Assembly (NCBI GenBank): GCA_043228905.1
Contig: JBHGNT010000006.1
Location: forward strand, 16,058,001 to 16,122,000
Origin: Azolla caroliniana
Lineage: Eukaryota; Polypodiophyta
DNA length: 64,000 nucleotides
Direction of reading: 5' to 3'
In this document: in pieces, positions 17,965 to 27,988 of the stretch
Layout of the letters: each line of letters begins with the position of its first letter
Position numbering within the stretch: position 1 is the stretch's first letter
Notes under the pieces: model-generated
What the model was told of the DNA's origin: nothing
The model's database searches: none
Seen by the model: only the letters and a program-made list of their open reading frames with translations
Position numbers and translations under genes: made by a program

Positions 17965-20900
17965 ATGAACAAGGGAAAGAAAATCGTCAGGTTAGTAATA
18001 TTCATTACATTTTTTAAGATTCCTAAAGATTCCTTAAAGATTCCTTTCCTCAACACATAGAAATTTTATTTTATTTTGTACAACGAACTTGGAAAGCAAT
18101 TCTGAAAGCCAGGACCTTCAACCGAAATCCGAGTGCATCGGATTTCGGTTGAAAAAATGTTGTTTTTGCGATAAAAAACTATCGCATGGGACCATAAAAT
18201 TGACGTAATTTAAATGATAATTTGCGTGATTTAGATGAAATTGTACATTGTTTCTATGTTTTCACCAACGTTTTTAATTTCAGTGAACCCAGACAAAAAG
18301 TTCCTTCATTTAGATTGAAGATTCGATCTCCGACAAAACGAGATTCTAGCTCCTTCATGAAGGACACGAGTAAAAAGAATTTATTTGACTCAACGGGGGA
18401 AGGAGGATCCAAGTCATCTGTGGCTACTACCAAAATCAACAAAGGTAGTACGCAAGAGGAGAAAACGGTTGAGGTGAAATATAAGGATTACCCCGAACTT
18501 GAATGGTGTCTCTCTTATGTCGAGGAGGATGGGGTGTTGTTATTGATAACGGCAAAATCGGACGGGGAAGGGAAACTTCAGCTTGGAAAAACATTTAATT
18601 ACGGGCATGTAACCAAGCTAGAGTACGAAGACATTGATTCTACATGTATTTTAATCGACGTCTCGAGCTCAGTTGGCGACAGGCGATTGCGACTTGATGA
18701 GGGAAACCTAGTACCCAAATCTTGCAATCCCAAGGTTTTGCGTAAAGACCTGCAAACGAAAAATAACTTGTCGGTAGCTCTTCGTCCGTACGTGACAGGA
18801 GAGATGATGACCGGTGAAGCAGAAACTCCACCGAAAAAGTCTAGGAAGACAAATCATGTTCAAAAGAAATATACTAAACGACCACGACCCGAAGAAGAAG
18901 AAGAAGAAATATTAGAGTTCGTGGAAGAAGAAGACGACCAACAAGTCGACGTCGTGGCTCCAGGCGAACAATTATCTTCTGGTGTCCTGACGTCAGAACA
19001 AAATAAAATAAGAGAAAATATTGTGAAGACTAAACTTGTGCGCAGGGGCCAGCTATTTCATTTGCCCATTACTTCTATCCAAAGGCCCCCCATTGACCCC
19101 GTGACTGGAAGACGTCCCTTGGAAATTAGGGAGCCACACTCCGTCCATGTCCAAAACCTGAAAAGCAAAATGAAAATCAATCCTCACGCTACTGTGGTGC
19201 CATTTTTGGTAATGGTTGATCAAGAACAATGCCCAACAGTAGCAGATTTCAAGTATAGCTCTGCAGACGATTACACATACTATGTAATCGAAGGATCACA
19301 TTCGGCCGAAGCTCAACGACAGCTTGTCAAAGAATATCCTCTCACGCCGTTCTTCAAATACGCCGAATGTAAGGTATATGCAGGACTAACTCACGAGGAG
19401 GTGAAGCTGCTCGCATGGGACCATAACAATGACAACGATTATAGGCAAAAGATGTCATGTATAGAGAGGATAAGATTTTTTCATCATGAATACCTCGATG
19501 CCTTGAATCGTTTTGGTCCAAGATTGTGGCCTGGATTGCGACGTCAGTGTTTATTGGAAGTAGGGATTGCAGTGGATGAGAGTACGAAATCCGAAGGTCT
19601 CCGAAAATATGATTCTTGGTTTCAACTAGCTTTTAGGACCGGAGAGGTGTGGGATCTCCAAGACAAAATATTCTCTATGTGGGAGCGGAAAGAAGTCAAG
19701 GGGCAAAGATCAAAAAAGGGAAGAATTGATCCACAAGTTGAGATGAAATCAAAGACCAAGGGAAAAAACAATTTGGTAATCGAGGAGTTACCAGAGGACA
19801 TGAAACTTTTACCTTGGAGATCATTACAAGGTATCAAAGATGATAGATTGTTAATATCCGTGCTATCTCGAGTGGTCGCCAAGGAATTTAGTTTGGACGA
19901 GATGGTAACAGACTTGCAAAAGTAAGTGTTTATAGTATACCTTTTCATGAAAGTCTTCAATTATTTTGAATATCTTATTTCTAATTTCATATTGATTGTG
20001 CAGTCACAAGGTATACATGAAGATTCAAGAGTTGATGATGCGAAAACTGAGTTTACCGACATGGGAAGAAGTTGAACAAGCCTGCCCGATAACTTCTTCC
20101 TACAAGGCATTGGAGGAATATTTTATTGTATTTAGAGAATGGGTATGTGTCTTTTGAATGTTGATATGTTAGAAAGTAATGTTCCCTGCTAACAACAATG
20201 ACACTTGCAGAAACTATCAAAATCGAAAAAGAACAACGACAATAATGACGGTATTCCAGCGGTCTTCATCACGCACTTAGAACGTGCGAAATATGAGAAG
20301 AGAATGACCAAAGGGAAGGAAATGGAACTGCCCGAGGATTCAGAGACTGTAAAGAGTTTTTTGCATAGGTCTGATCCTTTCAAACAGCTTCATTATAGTG
20401 TTTTCAATGGTGAAGTATCCCAGATGCTCGAACTATTGCCGAGAAGGCACTACACTTTGCTGATAGCTGACATACCATATGGTTTCTGTATTGCGGGATC
20501 AACATATGATGTTGTGCCTTTCAAGTATCCTCAGATCGAGAAAATGGTAAAGGATTTCGCAGAACTGACATTGGCCCCCTTGTGGAGGATAGTCATATTT
20601 CATAGCATGGGGCAATCACTGTCAGTCACAACAGCTTTGAAGTCCCGTTGTCATGCCACTGAACACATGCATTGGTGCGTTATAGTTCGCTTTTACTCAT
20701 TACAGTACTTCTTATTATATGTACACATTTACACCTCTAATACTTGATTTTCTTTCTCTATAGGATCAAAACAAATATTACACGTAGCCCTGGCGATCGA
20801 ATGGTTAGTGCGGTCGAACATTTTTGTGTGGGCTACTATGATTCAATTACAAAGAAGAAGGCTAGAGCACATGTCAATGAGCGTAACGTGGTTAACTACA

Positions 20901-21262
20901 TCATGTGCCCAGCTGTAACCAAAAAATTAAGACATGTGTCAGGGGATAAAAGTATGGTGAACCCTTATCAAAAACCTCAAAGATTGATCAACCGCCTCAT
21001 AGAGCTCTTCTCGAATCCAGATGATTGGGTCCTAGACTTGTTCTCTAGCACAGGTATAATATATATATTTAATTTCAATCTTGTCTATCAAGTTTAAGAC
21101 GTTACTTCTTATATATACTTGTTTGTGTTCATGCGACCATTAGGTACAACGACAGCTTGTGCATTGAAGATGTTTAGAAACTGTGTTGCATTGGAGAAGG
21201 ACCCTGCTCAAGTTAACTTCATCAAAATGAGGATCACAGGAATCTGGGACTGTCCAGATTAG
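17965..21262 (+). CDS. ParB-like domain fused to beta-class DNA N6/N4 methyltransferase (spliced, 891 aa)
   Basis: Exons by eye: 17965-17990, 18284-19921, 20004-20142, 20211-20674, 20764-21053, 21144-21262. All introns are GT-AG and all phases join, giving 2,676 nt. Domains: residues 192-212 basic, a possible nuclear signal (PKKSRKT, KRPRP), then an acidic run. Residues about 258-395 are ParB/sulfiredoxin-like, with VIEGSHSAEAQRQL in place of the G-x-H-R motif. Residues about 680-890 form the methyltransferase. It has motif IV IADIPYGF (688-691), a KP..LI element (NPYQKPQRLINRL, 826-827), motif I VLDLFSSTGTTTA (845-857) and LEKDP (869-873). Motif IV before motif I is the beta class. Motif IV is DIPY rather than D/N/S-PP-Y/F/W. 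Expected role: S-adenosylmethionine-dependent methylation of adenine N6 or cytosine N4 in DNA. The stop at 21260 may be premature. Confidence 0.75.
17991..18283 (+). other. Intron 1 of the methyltransferase gene
   Basis: GTTAGT donor after AAAATCGTCAG and an acceptor TTTTTAATTTCAG. It leaves a 26-bp first coding exon encoding MNKGKKIV plus part of Ser. The intron holds three copies of AAGATTCCT (18018-18050) and a perfect palindrome at 18117-18153. The alternative, a start at the in-frame ATG 18222 without this intron, would add 20 residues with no recognisable feature; splicing is preferred because both sites are good. Confidence 0.6.
18117..18153. repeat. Perfect 16-bp-arm palindrome in intron 1
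   Basis: Left arm TTCAACCGAAATCCGA, loop GTGCA, right arm TCGGATTTCGGTTGAA. All 16 pairs match. It could be a hairpin in the transcript or a palindromic protein-binding site in DNA. Confidence 0.9.
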
Positions 21263-21493
21263 GATCAAGAAGTCGAAGCAAAACACATCAACGAGACAGA
21301 GATGTTCCAGATGACTTCACGAGAACCAATGGAACCAATTGATGAAGAAGCAGGGGAGCTGGTGGACCTGGAAGATGTAGCACAGTTTGACCATACCTCA
21401 GATTCGGGAGAGCTTGGAGATGACACGAATGAAAACAGTCTAGAACAATCAGCGCCAGAGGAGCCTGCTCTGCCTGATTTGCTTATAGATTGA
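21263..21493 (+). pseudogene. In-frame acidic extension behind the methyltransferase TAG
   Basis: The same frame stays open for 76 codons beyond the TAG at 21260, ending TTGCTTATAGATTGA. The composition is strongly acidic (PIDEEAGELVDLEDVA...SGELGDDTNENSLEQSAPEEPALPDLLID), resembling the acidic tail of the partner transposase. The TAG is probably a nonsense mutation of a longer protein of about 968 aa. The catalytic motifs lie upstream of it. Confidence 0.55.
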
Positions 21494-22219
21494 TGTAGAT
21501 GGCGTAATGTAAAAATTGAGGATTTTGAGGCATAATGTTCACCATCACTTCATATTATATTTGTATATGAGAACATCTGTAATTGTTTATCGTTTAATTA
21601 AATTCACCTGTTCATAATTTCCCTTTTTAATCATTATTGGAACCGTTGTTTGTATTTACATATAATTGGTCACCATGCTCTTCTTCAGTTTGAGATATTA
21701 ACATGATATTGTAATCTCTTATTTCCGTTAGCATGACTGTATATGAAAAGGTGAATGTTTTTGATAATAAGAGGTTTTTAGTTACCTACGGTTCAAGTCT
21801 ACTGGTTCCACATAGTATAAATGAATGTCGTACGTAATTGTTACTCTTACCAATTACATTGTCATGAACTATATGACATTATACAATGAAACTATCGATA
21901 TACCCGTCCAACAAGTGGGGTACTACTTTATTCCTAAACCCAAAACCACATATTTATAATTACGGTTTATGTAGTTTTACTCTACAATTTGAATATGGAT
22001 ACCAATTTTAGAACTTTATATTGGACCAAGTCTTCAATTGTGCTCCATGATATGCAAATTGACACGAATGTGGACACATATACAATTTAGTAATTGCTAG
22101 GTTTTTTTTGTTCTATATTTAACCATCAAGTCGCAAAAGGGGTACGCATGCATCGTATATTTTCGATATCAGGCTAAAATAGGGTACTTTTCTACATCTG
22201 GCCAACTATGCCAAAAGAG
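21494..22219. other. Subterminal non-coding region, right
   Basis: About 730 bp of AT-rich sequence between the end of the methyltransferase frame and the right TIR. It contains AATAAA-like signals just after the gene (about 21595) but no ORF that I can support. Its function is probably the 3' UTR plus subterminal binding sites. Confidence 0.5.
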
Positions 22220-22257
22220 AATACGACATATTACCTATTTCAAATGACCCGGTGTTT
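22220..22257 (-). repeat. Right terminal inverted repeat
   Basis: The minus-strand reading starts AAACACCGGGTCATTTGAAA at 22257 and matches 14670-14707 at 36 of 38 positions. It is followed by the AAC target duplication at 22258-22260. Confidence 0.9.
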
Positions 22258-23880
22258 AACAACAGAACACAGAGATTAAGGTTTAATAGAAGCTTGAATA
22301 CAATACACGGGAGAGACAAAGTTAGAGCAAAACAATGAAACTCAATTTTAAAATTACTCAAAAAGACTATACATACAACTATGCTTTATAGCACTATTTA
22401 TACAAGCCCTTATAGGACTGACTAAAGTACTAACAAGTACTTTAATACTCGTACAGAGCATCAAACACTGACTACCTAAAATATGCCTACATACTAGGCT
22501 AGAGTCATAGACCTCTAACGACTTACCGATTTCAATTTGATCCGGTTCTTCTTTCCGAACTCTAATCCGGTTCTGGCTTATTTAGTCGATTCAGATCTGG
22601 TTGAGCTTGTCCGCTCAACCTCTATAAACTATTCATGACATGAACATAGATGGTTGAGCCTCGGGGATCCGCCATGAAAAAATCGATATAGAGATCAGGG
22701 AAAGACATTCATTTGTCACCCCCATGGTTTTTAAAACACCTTTGTGTTACCATAGTAACTTGATCTTGAACCTCATCTCATACGTCTAGAGGGGTTTACT
22801 CATATGAATCTTTGTACCACTAATGTAATACTGGGTTATCCTTGGTTTTATAATAAAAGCTCTTCTTTATCTATTGACTAGGTTCACCATTCAATTACTT
22901 TTATATACTGAATGATTGTACTCGTTTTATTCAATGTGTTAAAAAACAATCCCTTTTGACTGTTTCCTCTCCATCAATATATGAGTTGTCTTGTTCTTCT
23001 TTATTTTATTGTGTACTTGATTCGGACATTCACATTTAGAATATAAATAGTGCCCCGAATCATTTATCATATTTTGAACAACAACTCGACGAAATCTTAA
23101 ATGATGTTCGTGATGTTTTTTCCGAGTGAACTACCACATGGGTTATCTATATGATGGTCTATATCGCTTAAGTTGATCCAAAGAGGATGAGGTATCTAAG
23201 CAACTCAAGGACTATTTATAAATGGGTTATATACATTATAGTAAATCTTCATGAGGCGCACATGTTCTCTTGGTAAAAAAGAAAGAGGGCACATGGTGTA
23301 TGTGTATTAATTACCGGTGCTTGAATAAAGTGATGATCAATAATTCATATCCATTGCCACAAGCTGATTATCTAATTGATCGTCTCTAAGGAGCTCGATA
23401 TTTTACAAAACTTGATCTTCATATAGGTTACCATCAAATTTGTATAAGTGAGGAAAATGGCATTTCGTACACGTTATGGCCATTATGAGTTTTTGGTCAT
23501 GACTTTTGGTTTGTCCAATGGCCACATTTCAACAATAAATGAATGACATTTTCTGAGAACAACTTGGAAAATTTGTTGTTATTTTCATGGATGATATTCT
23601 AGTTTATAGTCGTACATTAGAAGAACATGCTAAACATATCCGCTTTGTTTTACAAACCTTGCATGACAAAGAGTTCTACACGTAGATCTCAAAATGTGAG
23701 TTCTTCAAGAAATCAATTACTTATCGGGGACATCTCATAACCGAAAGAGGAGTTGAAATTGATCCTTCTCGCATTGAGAAAGTCAAACTTTGGCCCACTC
23801 TTCGGAATATTTGAGAAGTTTGGTCATCTTGCAAAAATCTCTTCACAATTACTCCTAATTGATGATGATTTACTGATCTT

Positions 23881-24327
23881 TTGAAAGGACAAACACATAA
23901 GTCTATGAAACCTATAGTATGGAATGTTATAGTAGACCTCACCTTTAAGGAACTCAAGGACCATGTGTGCAAGACTCCTTCACTCCTTTTACTAGATCCG
24001 TCAAAACCTTTTCAGGTTGAAATTGATGTAAGTGATTGTACTATAGGTGTTTTATTATATCAAGATGGTAAACCAATGGCATTTGAGAGTAAGAAACTTG
24101 ATTCTTCTCAATGTCAATGTACCATTCAAGAAAAGGAATTATTTGCAGTTATTCATGCACTAAAGTCATGGCACCATTATCTTTATGGAAATCGTTTTGT
24201 GGTAACTACGTGCCACGAGTCCTTGAAATATTTTTATGACCAACAAGACCATAAAGTTCTTAAGGCACGATGGTTAGATCTCATCCAAGAGTTTGATTTT
24301 CCATATGATATCGTAAAGGTTCTATGA
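23881..24327 (+). pseudogene. GYP3 RNase H segment
   Basis: A 148-aa open stretch with TPSLLLLDPSKPFQVEIDVSDCTIGVLLYQDGKPMAFESKKL, QEKELFAVIHALKSWHHYLYG, FVVTTCHESLKYFYDQQ and ARWLDLIQEFDF. These are the standard gypsy RNase H blocks. The usual Asp in TDHxSL is altered to TCHESL. The RT remnant lies upstream, the integrase downstream. Confidence 0.85.
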
Positions 24328-24668
24328 ACACTATCACTGATGCACTATGTCGCATCTGTGAAGTTAACATGCTTAGCATCACTGAAATAACATCAGATCT
24401 TTATGATCACCTTCGAGGAAAGTATCCTGATGCTAGTTATTTTAGAAATACTAGGCAAGAGTTCAGTCTGAAACAGACATCACCACATCCTCGAAGGAAT
24501 CCTTCCACATTGCTAACGGTCTGCTTTATCGTAATGGAAGGTTTGTGTTTAGATTTTCCTGAGGTCAAAAAGAGAATTCTTTTTGAATGTCATGATGCAC
24601 CCTCAGCAGGGCACCCTAGAATACATTGCACACTCATTCTCATCTCCACTCAATTCTAGTGGCCTAGG

Positions 24669-25290
24669 ATGTGTCCTAATATGCATAGCTATGTGACTAA
24701 ATGTTACTTGTGTCTGGTTAACAAAGTCGAGCAACTTAAAGTCGTTGGACATTTACATCCCTTGGAAATTTCTAACAATAAATGGGAAAGTATATCCATG
24801 GATTTTATTGTTAGCCTTCCTCGCACCCAAAAAGGCCATGATACCATCTGGGTTGTGGTTGATAGAATAACTAAAATAACCAGATTTATTGCCACTAAAA
24901 CCATGGTAATAGCTCCTAAATTGGCTTACCAATTCGTTGATGAGTTTTTTTATTTTTATGGGTTAACAATGGATATCGTGAGTGATCGAGATCCAAAGTT
25001 TACTAGCAACTTTTGGATGCAAGTGTTTACAAAGTTAGAAACTACATTGAGCATGAGCTCCACTGATAATCCTCAATTTGATGGACAGATAGAACAGGTA
25101 AATCAAATTATTGAGGACATGCTTCGAGCATAAGTTGGTGCAAAGCCAACAAAATGGGAACATTATCTCCCAATTTTGGAGTTTACTTATAACAGCTCCA
25201 AACATACATCGACGGGATATAATCCTTTTATGTTGAAGCCACAAGCACTGATTGATGTTAATATACATCATGATGAATTTTGAAGTACAA
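24669..25290 (+). pseudogene. GYP3 integrase segment
   Basis: Zinc-binding end CYLCLVNK, then the core WESISMDFIVSLPRTQKGHDTIWVVVDRITK (first Asp), DIVSDRDPKF (second Asp) and NPQFDGQIEQVNQIIEDMLRA, where the glutamate motif is NGQ-E in active copies (N changed to D here). A TAA follows LRA, and the frame continues degenerately with HYLPILEFTYNSSKHTSTGY. Confidence 0.85.
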
Positions 25291-25445
25291 AACTTTCTTC
25301 GGGATATGCAAGATATGATGCATATTGCACGAGATAATATAAAAACAACTCAAGATAGAGCGCATTTTTATGCCGATCATAATAGGCAACCTTGTGTATT
25401 CAACCCTGGACAAAACATATTTTTATGTAGGACTTCGTTCGGGGA

Positions 25446-26080
25446 TATTTCCAACGCTTTTCCTTTCTCCATTGTGCCTTTCAGAATGTATTCAACTAGT
25501 TCCACAGTCGTTGTCGGTCCGTCTTTTTGTTGTGGTTGTTCTGCCGACTGCTGCTTTCGGACTTTAGTTCGTTTTCTCGGCCGACTCACTTCTTGACTTT
25601 TCTGTTTAGGACGTGGTGATAGTACCCTCCTTGTTTCTGCTTGTGGTCAATTGGCTTCTTGTTGCGTCTAAGGGAGTTGTTCTTCATCCCTGGTGGGTGG
25701 AGGCTGAATCAGTGCTTATGTGCTTGGTTGTTGTTGTTTCTTGAGCATCTTGTCCCTGCTCTTGTGGTTGTGTCAAGATCTTTCTTCTTGCCAACTGTTG
25801 TAGCAATGCCCAGGATGACTTTCCCTTTTCCCTTTCCAGGGTCTAATGTCTTTGTATGGCGACTAGCCGTGAGCATAATACCGCTAACCACTGTGCAAAG
25901 ATTGGCTTCATGGGTTTTCCTTGTCGAACTCCATGTAATTGTTCCCGAAGCACGACTATAGTGATGCACCCCCAATCAATTGTTTCTCCTTCATATGTGG
26001 CGATAATGAATCCAAACCTCTACTTTGGCATACAATATGATCTCAAACTAACAAAAAATACTTCCAATAGAGATTTTGCG
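25446..26080 (-). pseudogene. CC3: fragment of the coiled-coil ORF family
   Basis: On the minus strand this encodes YCMPKWRFGFIIATYEGE...WG...LREQLHGVRQGKPMKPIFAQW, which aligns with CC2 (YCMPKKWAGFIISTYEGGILNWG...LREQLKGVQRSKPMKPIFARW, 36830-36990). A Lys/Thr-rich low-complexity stretch follows towards 25446. Frameshifts are present. The function of this conserved block is unknown to me. Confidence 0.6.
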
Positions 26081-26189
26081 ACTGTTGTTCGGTCGACACT
26101 CGACTACTGTGACCGACAACACAACAGTGTCGAATGTTCTATCAAATTAAGATAAAGTATACCTTGTTCGACTCATTTAGCCTGATATA

Positions 26190-26536
26190 CTTAACAATAG
26201 TTGTAATTGAGTCGAACAGAACAATATTACTCACAGAATACACAACACAAATTTTACTAATTAATAACTATATTAAACTAAAATCAGAACGATAGTGTTA
26301 CAATGCTCTCGGTTCCTTTTAATAGGTAACCTGAGAGACAGACTCATAAAGAATTACACTTTGCCTTGTCGGCAAGAACTAACCAAAACTCTTCTAACTA
26401 ACTCTAGTATCTATATATTTTTATTTAGTCGGCAAACTCATCGATCCGCCTTGTCGATCCAGCCTGACTTTGTGTTCATCCAAACATTGTTGATTATGAC
26501 GCTTCCACACTTGTCTGACTTTTACCCTCACCAGCT
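26190..26536 (-). repeat. LTR-like sequence behind the CC2 C-terminus
   Basis: On the minus strand it starts TGTTAGCTGGTGAGGG at 26536, about 100 bp after the CC2 stop. It contains CTATTAAAAGGAACCG at about 26330 followed by GCATTGTAA. The same spacing of TATA-like box and TGTAA occurs in the tail of CC1 (9300-9360). The inner end is uncertain and the sequence down to 26080 may belong to it. Confidence 0.45.
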
Positions 26537-26652
26537 AACACTTGGCACGCCCGTGGGCGAGGGCCTTGCCCGGTCGAACGCACGGTAATGTCTTACTCTT
26601 GCTTTGTTGGGTAGGGTTCATGCTTGTCGTCCTAGAGTATGTTGAACAACGG
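26537..26652 (-). pseudogene. CC2 C-terminal end, downstream of the GYP4 insertion
   Basis: Minus-strand sequence encoding the end ...LFNIL then stop, which rejoins ...EQGHEEEP encoded at 33296-33442 once GYP4 is removed. CC1 ends in a similar way (EEPLETLEQSILDILDEE). AACGG occurs at both junctions (26648-26652 and 33291-33295). Confidence 0.6.
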
Positions 26653-26655
26653 CAG

Positions 26656-27060
26656 TGCCGCATCGATCTCGGCGTACGAGAGCAAACGAAAAGAAAATCG
26701 TGAGTTCGGGAATTAAGCATTGGGCTTCTTGTCAAAGAAAGAGGAGAAACGGAAATAACTTGTATTGATATTTGAAGATGATGACAAAATATTTCTTGTA
26801 CAATAATATAGCGTGTCCCTCTTATTACCATAATATTCCTCGTCTCATGTTTTTATTCTCACTCTTTTCCATTTCCCTCTTTAAATAGGTGCCCCCATGC
26901 ATATGATGCATGTGAGGGTACAAGACATGCATGTAGTGCATGAAATGCATGTAGACTCATCGAGGCCTCACACTCTATATAACCTTTTACAAAGATTTGA
27001 ATAAGCTCATATAAATTGGTAGAGGTTATTTTCTCATCGTGGCATGGAAACGTCACGACA
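26656..27060 (-). repeat. GYP4 3' LTR
   Basis: Matches 32887-33291 over its length. It starts TGTCGTGACGTTTCC on the minus strand at 27060 and contains the CATGCA-rich block at 26895-26960 also found in the GYP1 LTR. Confidence 0.85.
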
Positions 27061-27070
27061 TCCTCCCCCT

Positions 27071-27985
27071 CTAGACCTGCGCATCCTTTGGCATGCACCA
27101 ACGAATGCCTCCTTCTTCAACTTCATGGATGTCATCTTCGTTGAGGAAGTTAGCGCTTTGATTTTCCCTTCTCTTGAATAACTTAATTCTCTTTCTTACA
27201 ATTGGTAACTTTAAAGTAACTCCATCCATTTCAGTTAGGAAATAAGTTGCATTTTTATTTACTTGTCTAATGATATATGGCCGGAACCATCTTTTGGCAA
27301 ATTTGCGAGAAGTACTATGTTGGTTATCAAAGCTGCTATCATAAACTATGACCCAATCACCTTCTTGGGGCTTTCTTGGTCGAAGGCGATGGGTTTTATC
27401 AAATCTTTCTTTGTTTCGTAGTCGACATTGTTTAATCCTTTCCGTAGCTATTTGAACATCTTCATCCCTTCTTTCTAGCTGTCTTATTCTAAGAGCAAGG
27501 AAATCTTCTCTACTCATTTCATCTACCCATGGCAACGAAACCCAGGAAAATACCGATTGCTCTACTGGCATAATTGGCTTTTGACCAAGTATCAATTCTA
27601 ATGGCATAATGCCAATTACAGAACTGCGAGTAGTGAGGTCAACCCATAGTGCATACGGTAACAGATGAGGCCAGTTAGCTATCTCGCCAACACAAGCTTT
27701 CACCAAAGCTTTTACTATAGGGCTATGTCCACGCTCAGCCTTCCCATTAGCTTCAGGGTTATATGCCGTAGTTAAGGATAGTCGAATTCCCATTCTTGAA
27801 AAAAACTGTTCAGCTTCGTTCGAATCTAGTTCTCCTCTGTCTGCAAGAATCTTCCCAATGCACACATACCTACATATCACATCTTCAAGAAGGAACTTAC
27901 AAACAACTGAAGTGGTTTTTTGGCGTAGGGCTCGGCCTTCCACTTGATTTGTCAAACCTTCTCTTGCCAATACAAGATATCTCAT
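27071..27985 (-). pseudogene. GYP4 integrase core and C-terminus
   Basis: 304 residues: MRYLVLAREGLTNQVEGRAL, KILADRGELDSNEAEQFF (second catalytic Asp), YNPEANGKAERGHSP (Glu), LLPYALW, then RKPQEGDWVIVYDS and KRWFRPYII of the C-terminal domain. The first catalytic Asp lies upstream, in the shifted frame around 28010. The piece matches GYP1 109-555 plus part of 531-2522 and shows that these are one protein in origin. Confidence 0.85.
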
Positions 27986-27988
27986 TTG

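Larger units (their letters stand above)
14670..22257. mobile_element. TIR DNA transposon carrying a transposase and a ParB-DNA methyltransferase
   Basis: A 7,588-bp element flanked by AAC at 14667-14669 and 22258-22260. The termini are inverted: AAACACCGGGTCATTTGAAA at the left and the same on the minus strand at the right. The match extends to about 38 bp with two C/T differences. It holds two head-to-head genes: a minus-strand transposase candidate (14998-17667) and a plus-strand spliced ParB/amino-methyltransferase gene (17965-21262). A 3-bp duplication occurs in CACTA and PIF/Harbinger elements, but the end is not CACTA, the target is not TWA, and the transposase does not look like either family to me. 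The superfamily is left open. Confidence 0.9.
10771..22620 (-). mobile_element. COP1: Ty1/copia element, truncated, with two later insertions
   Basis: Minus-strand copia. Its 5' LTR lies at 14620-22620, split by the DNA transposon 14670-22257. A tRNA-iMet-type PBS (14608-14619) and decayed gag, protease, integrase and RT follow down to YVDDLVI at about 10771, where GYP2 replaces the remainder. IN before RT is the copia order. Removing the DNA transposon and one 3-bp duplication leaves a 410-bp LTR. This closely matches the COP3 (409 bp) and COP5 (422 bp) LTRs, including the shared ends GTTGAG.GGACAAGCTCAACC and GCTTCCGCAC...TTTACA. Confidence 0.85.
14620..22620 (-). repeat. COP1 5' LTR, split by the DNA transposon
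   Basis: LTR segments are 14620-14669 and 22258-22620. Aligned with the COP5 LTR, the two parts join exactly at ...TTGTT/ATCCGG..., giving a 410-bp LTR. This alignment independently fixes the transposon ends and its AAC (GTT on the other strand) duplication. The LTR start at 22620 reads GGTTGAGCGGACAAGC on the minus strand, so the first T of TGTTGAG has mutated or been lost. Confidence 0.85.
22621..25440 (+). mobile_element. GYP3: decayed gypsy pol fragment
   Basis: Plus-strand pol remnants in the order protease tail (ILGYPWFYNK, about 22830), RT ([15 protein letters not shown], about 23590), RNase H (23881-24327), then integrase zinc region and core (24530-25290). It has many stops and shifts. 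It is cut on the left by the COP1 LTR and on the right near 25440, where CC3 sequence begins. No LTR, PBS or gag was found. It belongs to a different gypsy lineage from GYP1/GYP4, with a normal-looking FMDD motif. Confidence 0.8.

Noticed and set aside
18222-18283. Start of the methyltransferase at ATG 18222
   Set aside because: The upstream ATG 17965 with a good donor at 17991 and acceptor at 18283 joins in phase. The extra residues from 18222 (including VHCFYVFTNVF) look like translated intron.
14670-22257. CACTA (En/Spm) classification of the DNA transposon
   Set aside because: The 3-bp duplication fits, and CACCGGG occurs three bases in, but the LTR comparison places the end at AAACACC. 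The transposase also lacks the features I know from CACTA proteins.
14670-22257. Bacterial contamination or prophage as source of the methyltransferase gene
   Set aside because: The gene has five GT-AG introns in phase, AT-rich plant-like introns and lies inside a TIR element within a plant copia LTR.
22258-22620. Independent regulatory region next to the transposon
   Set aside because: It aligns with the COP5 and COP3 LTRs, so it is the outer part of the COP1 LTR.
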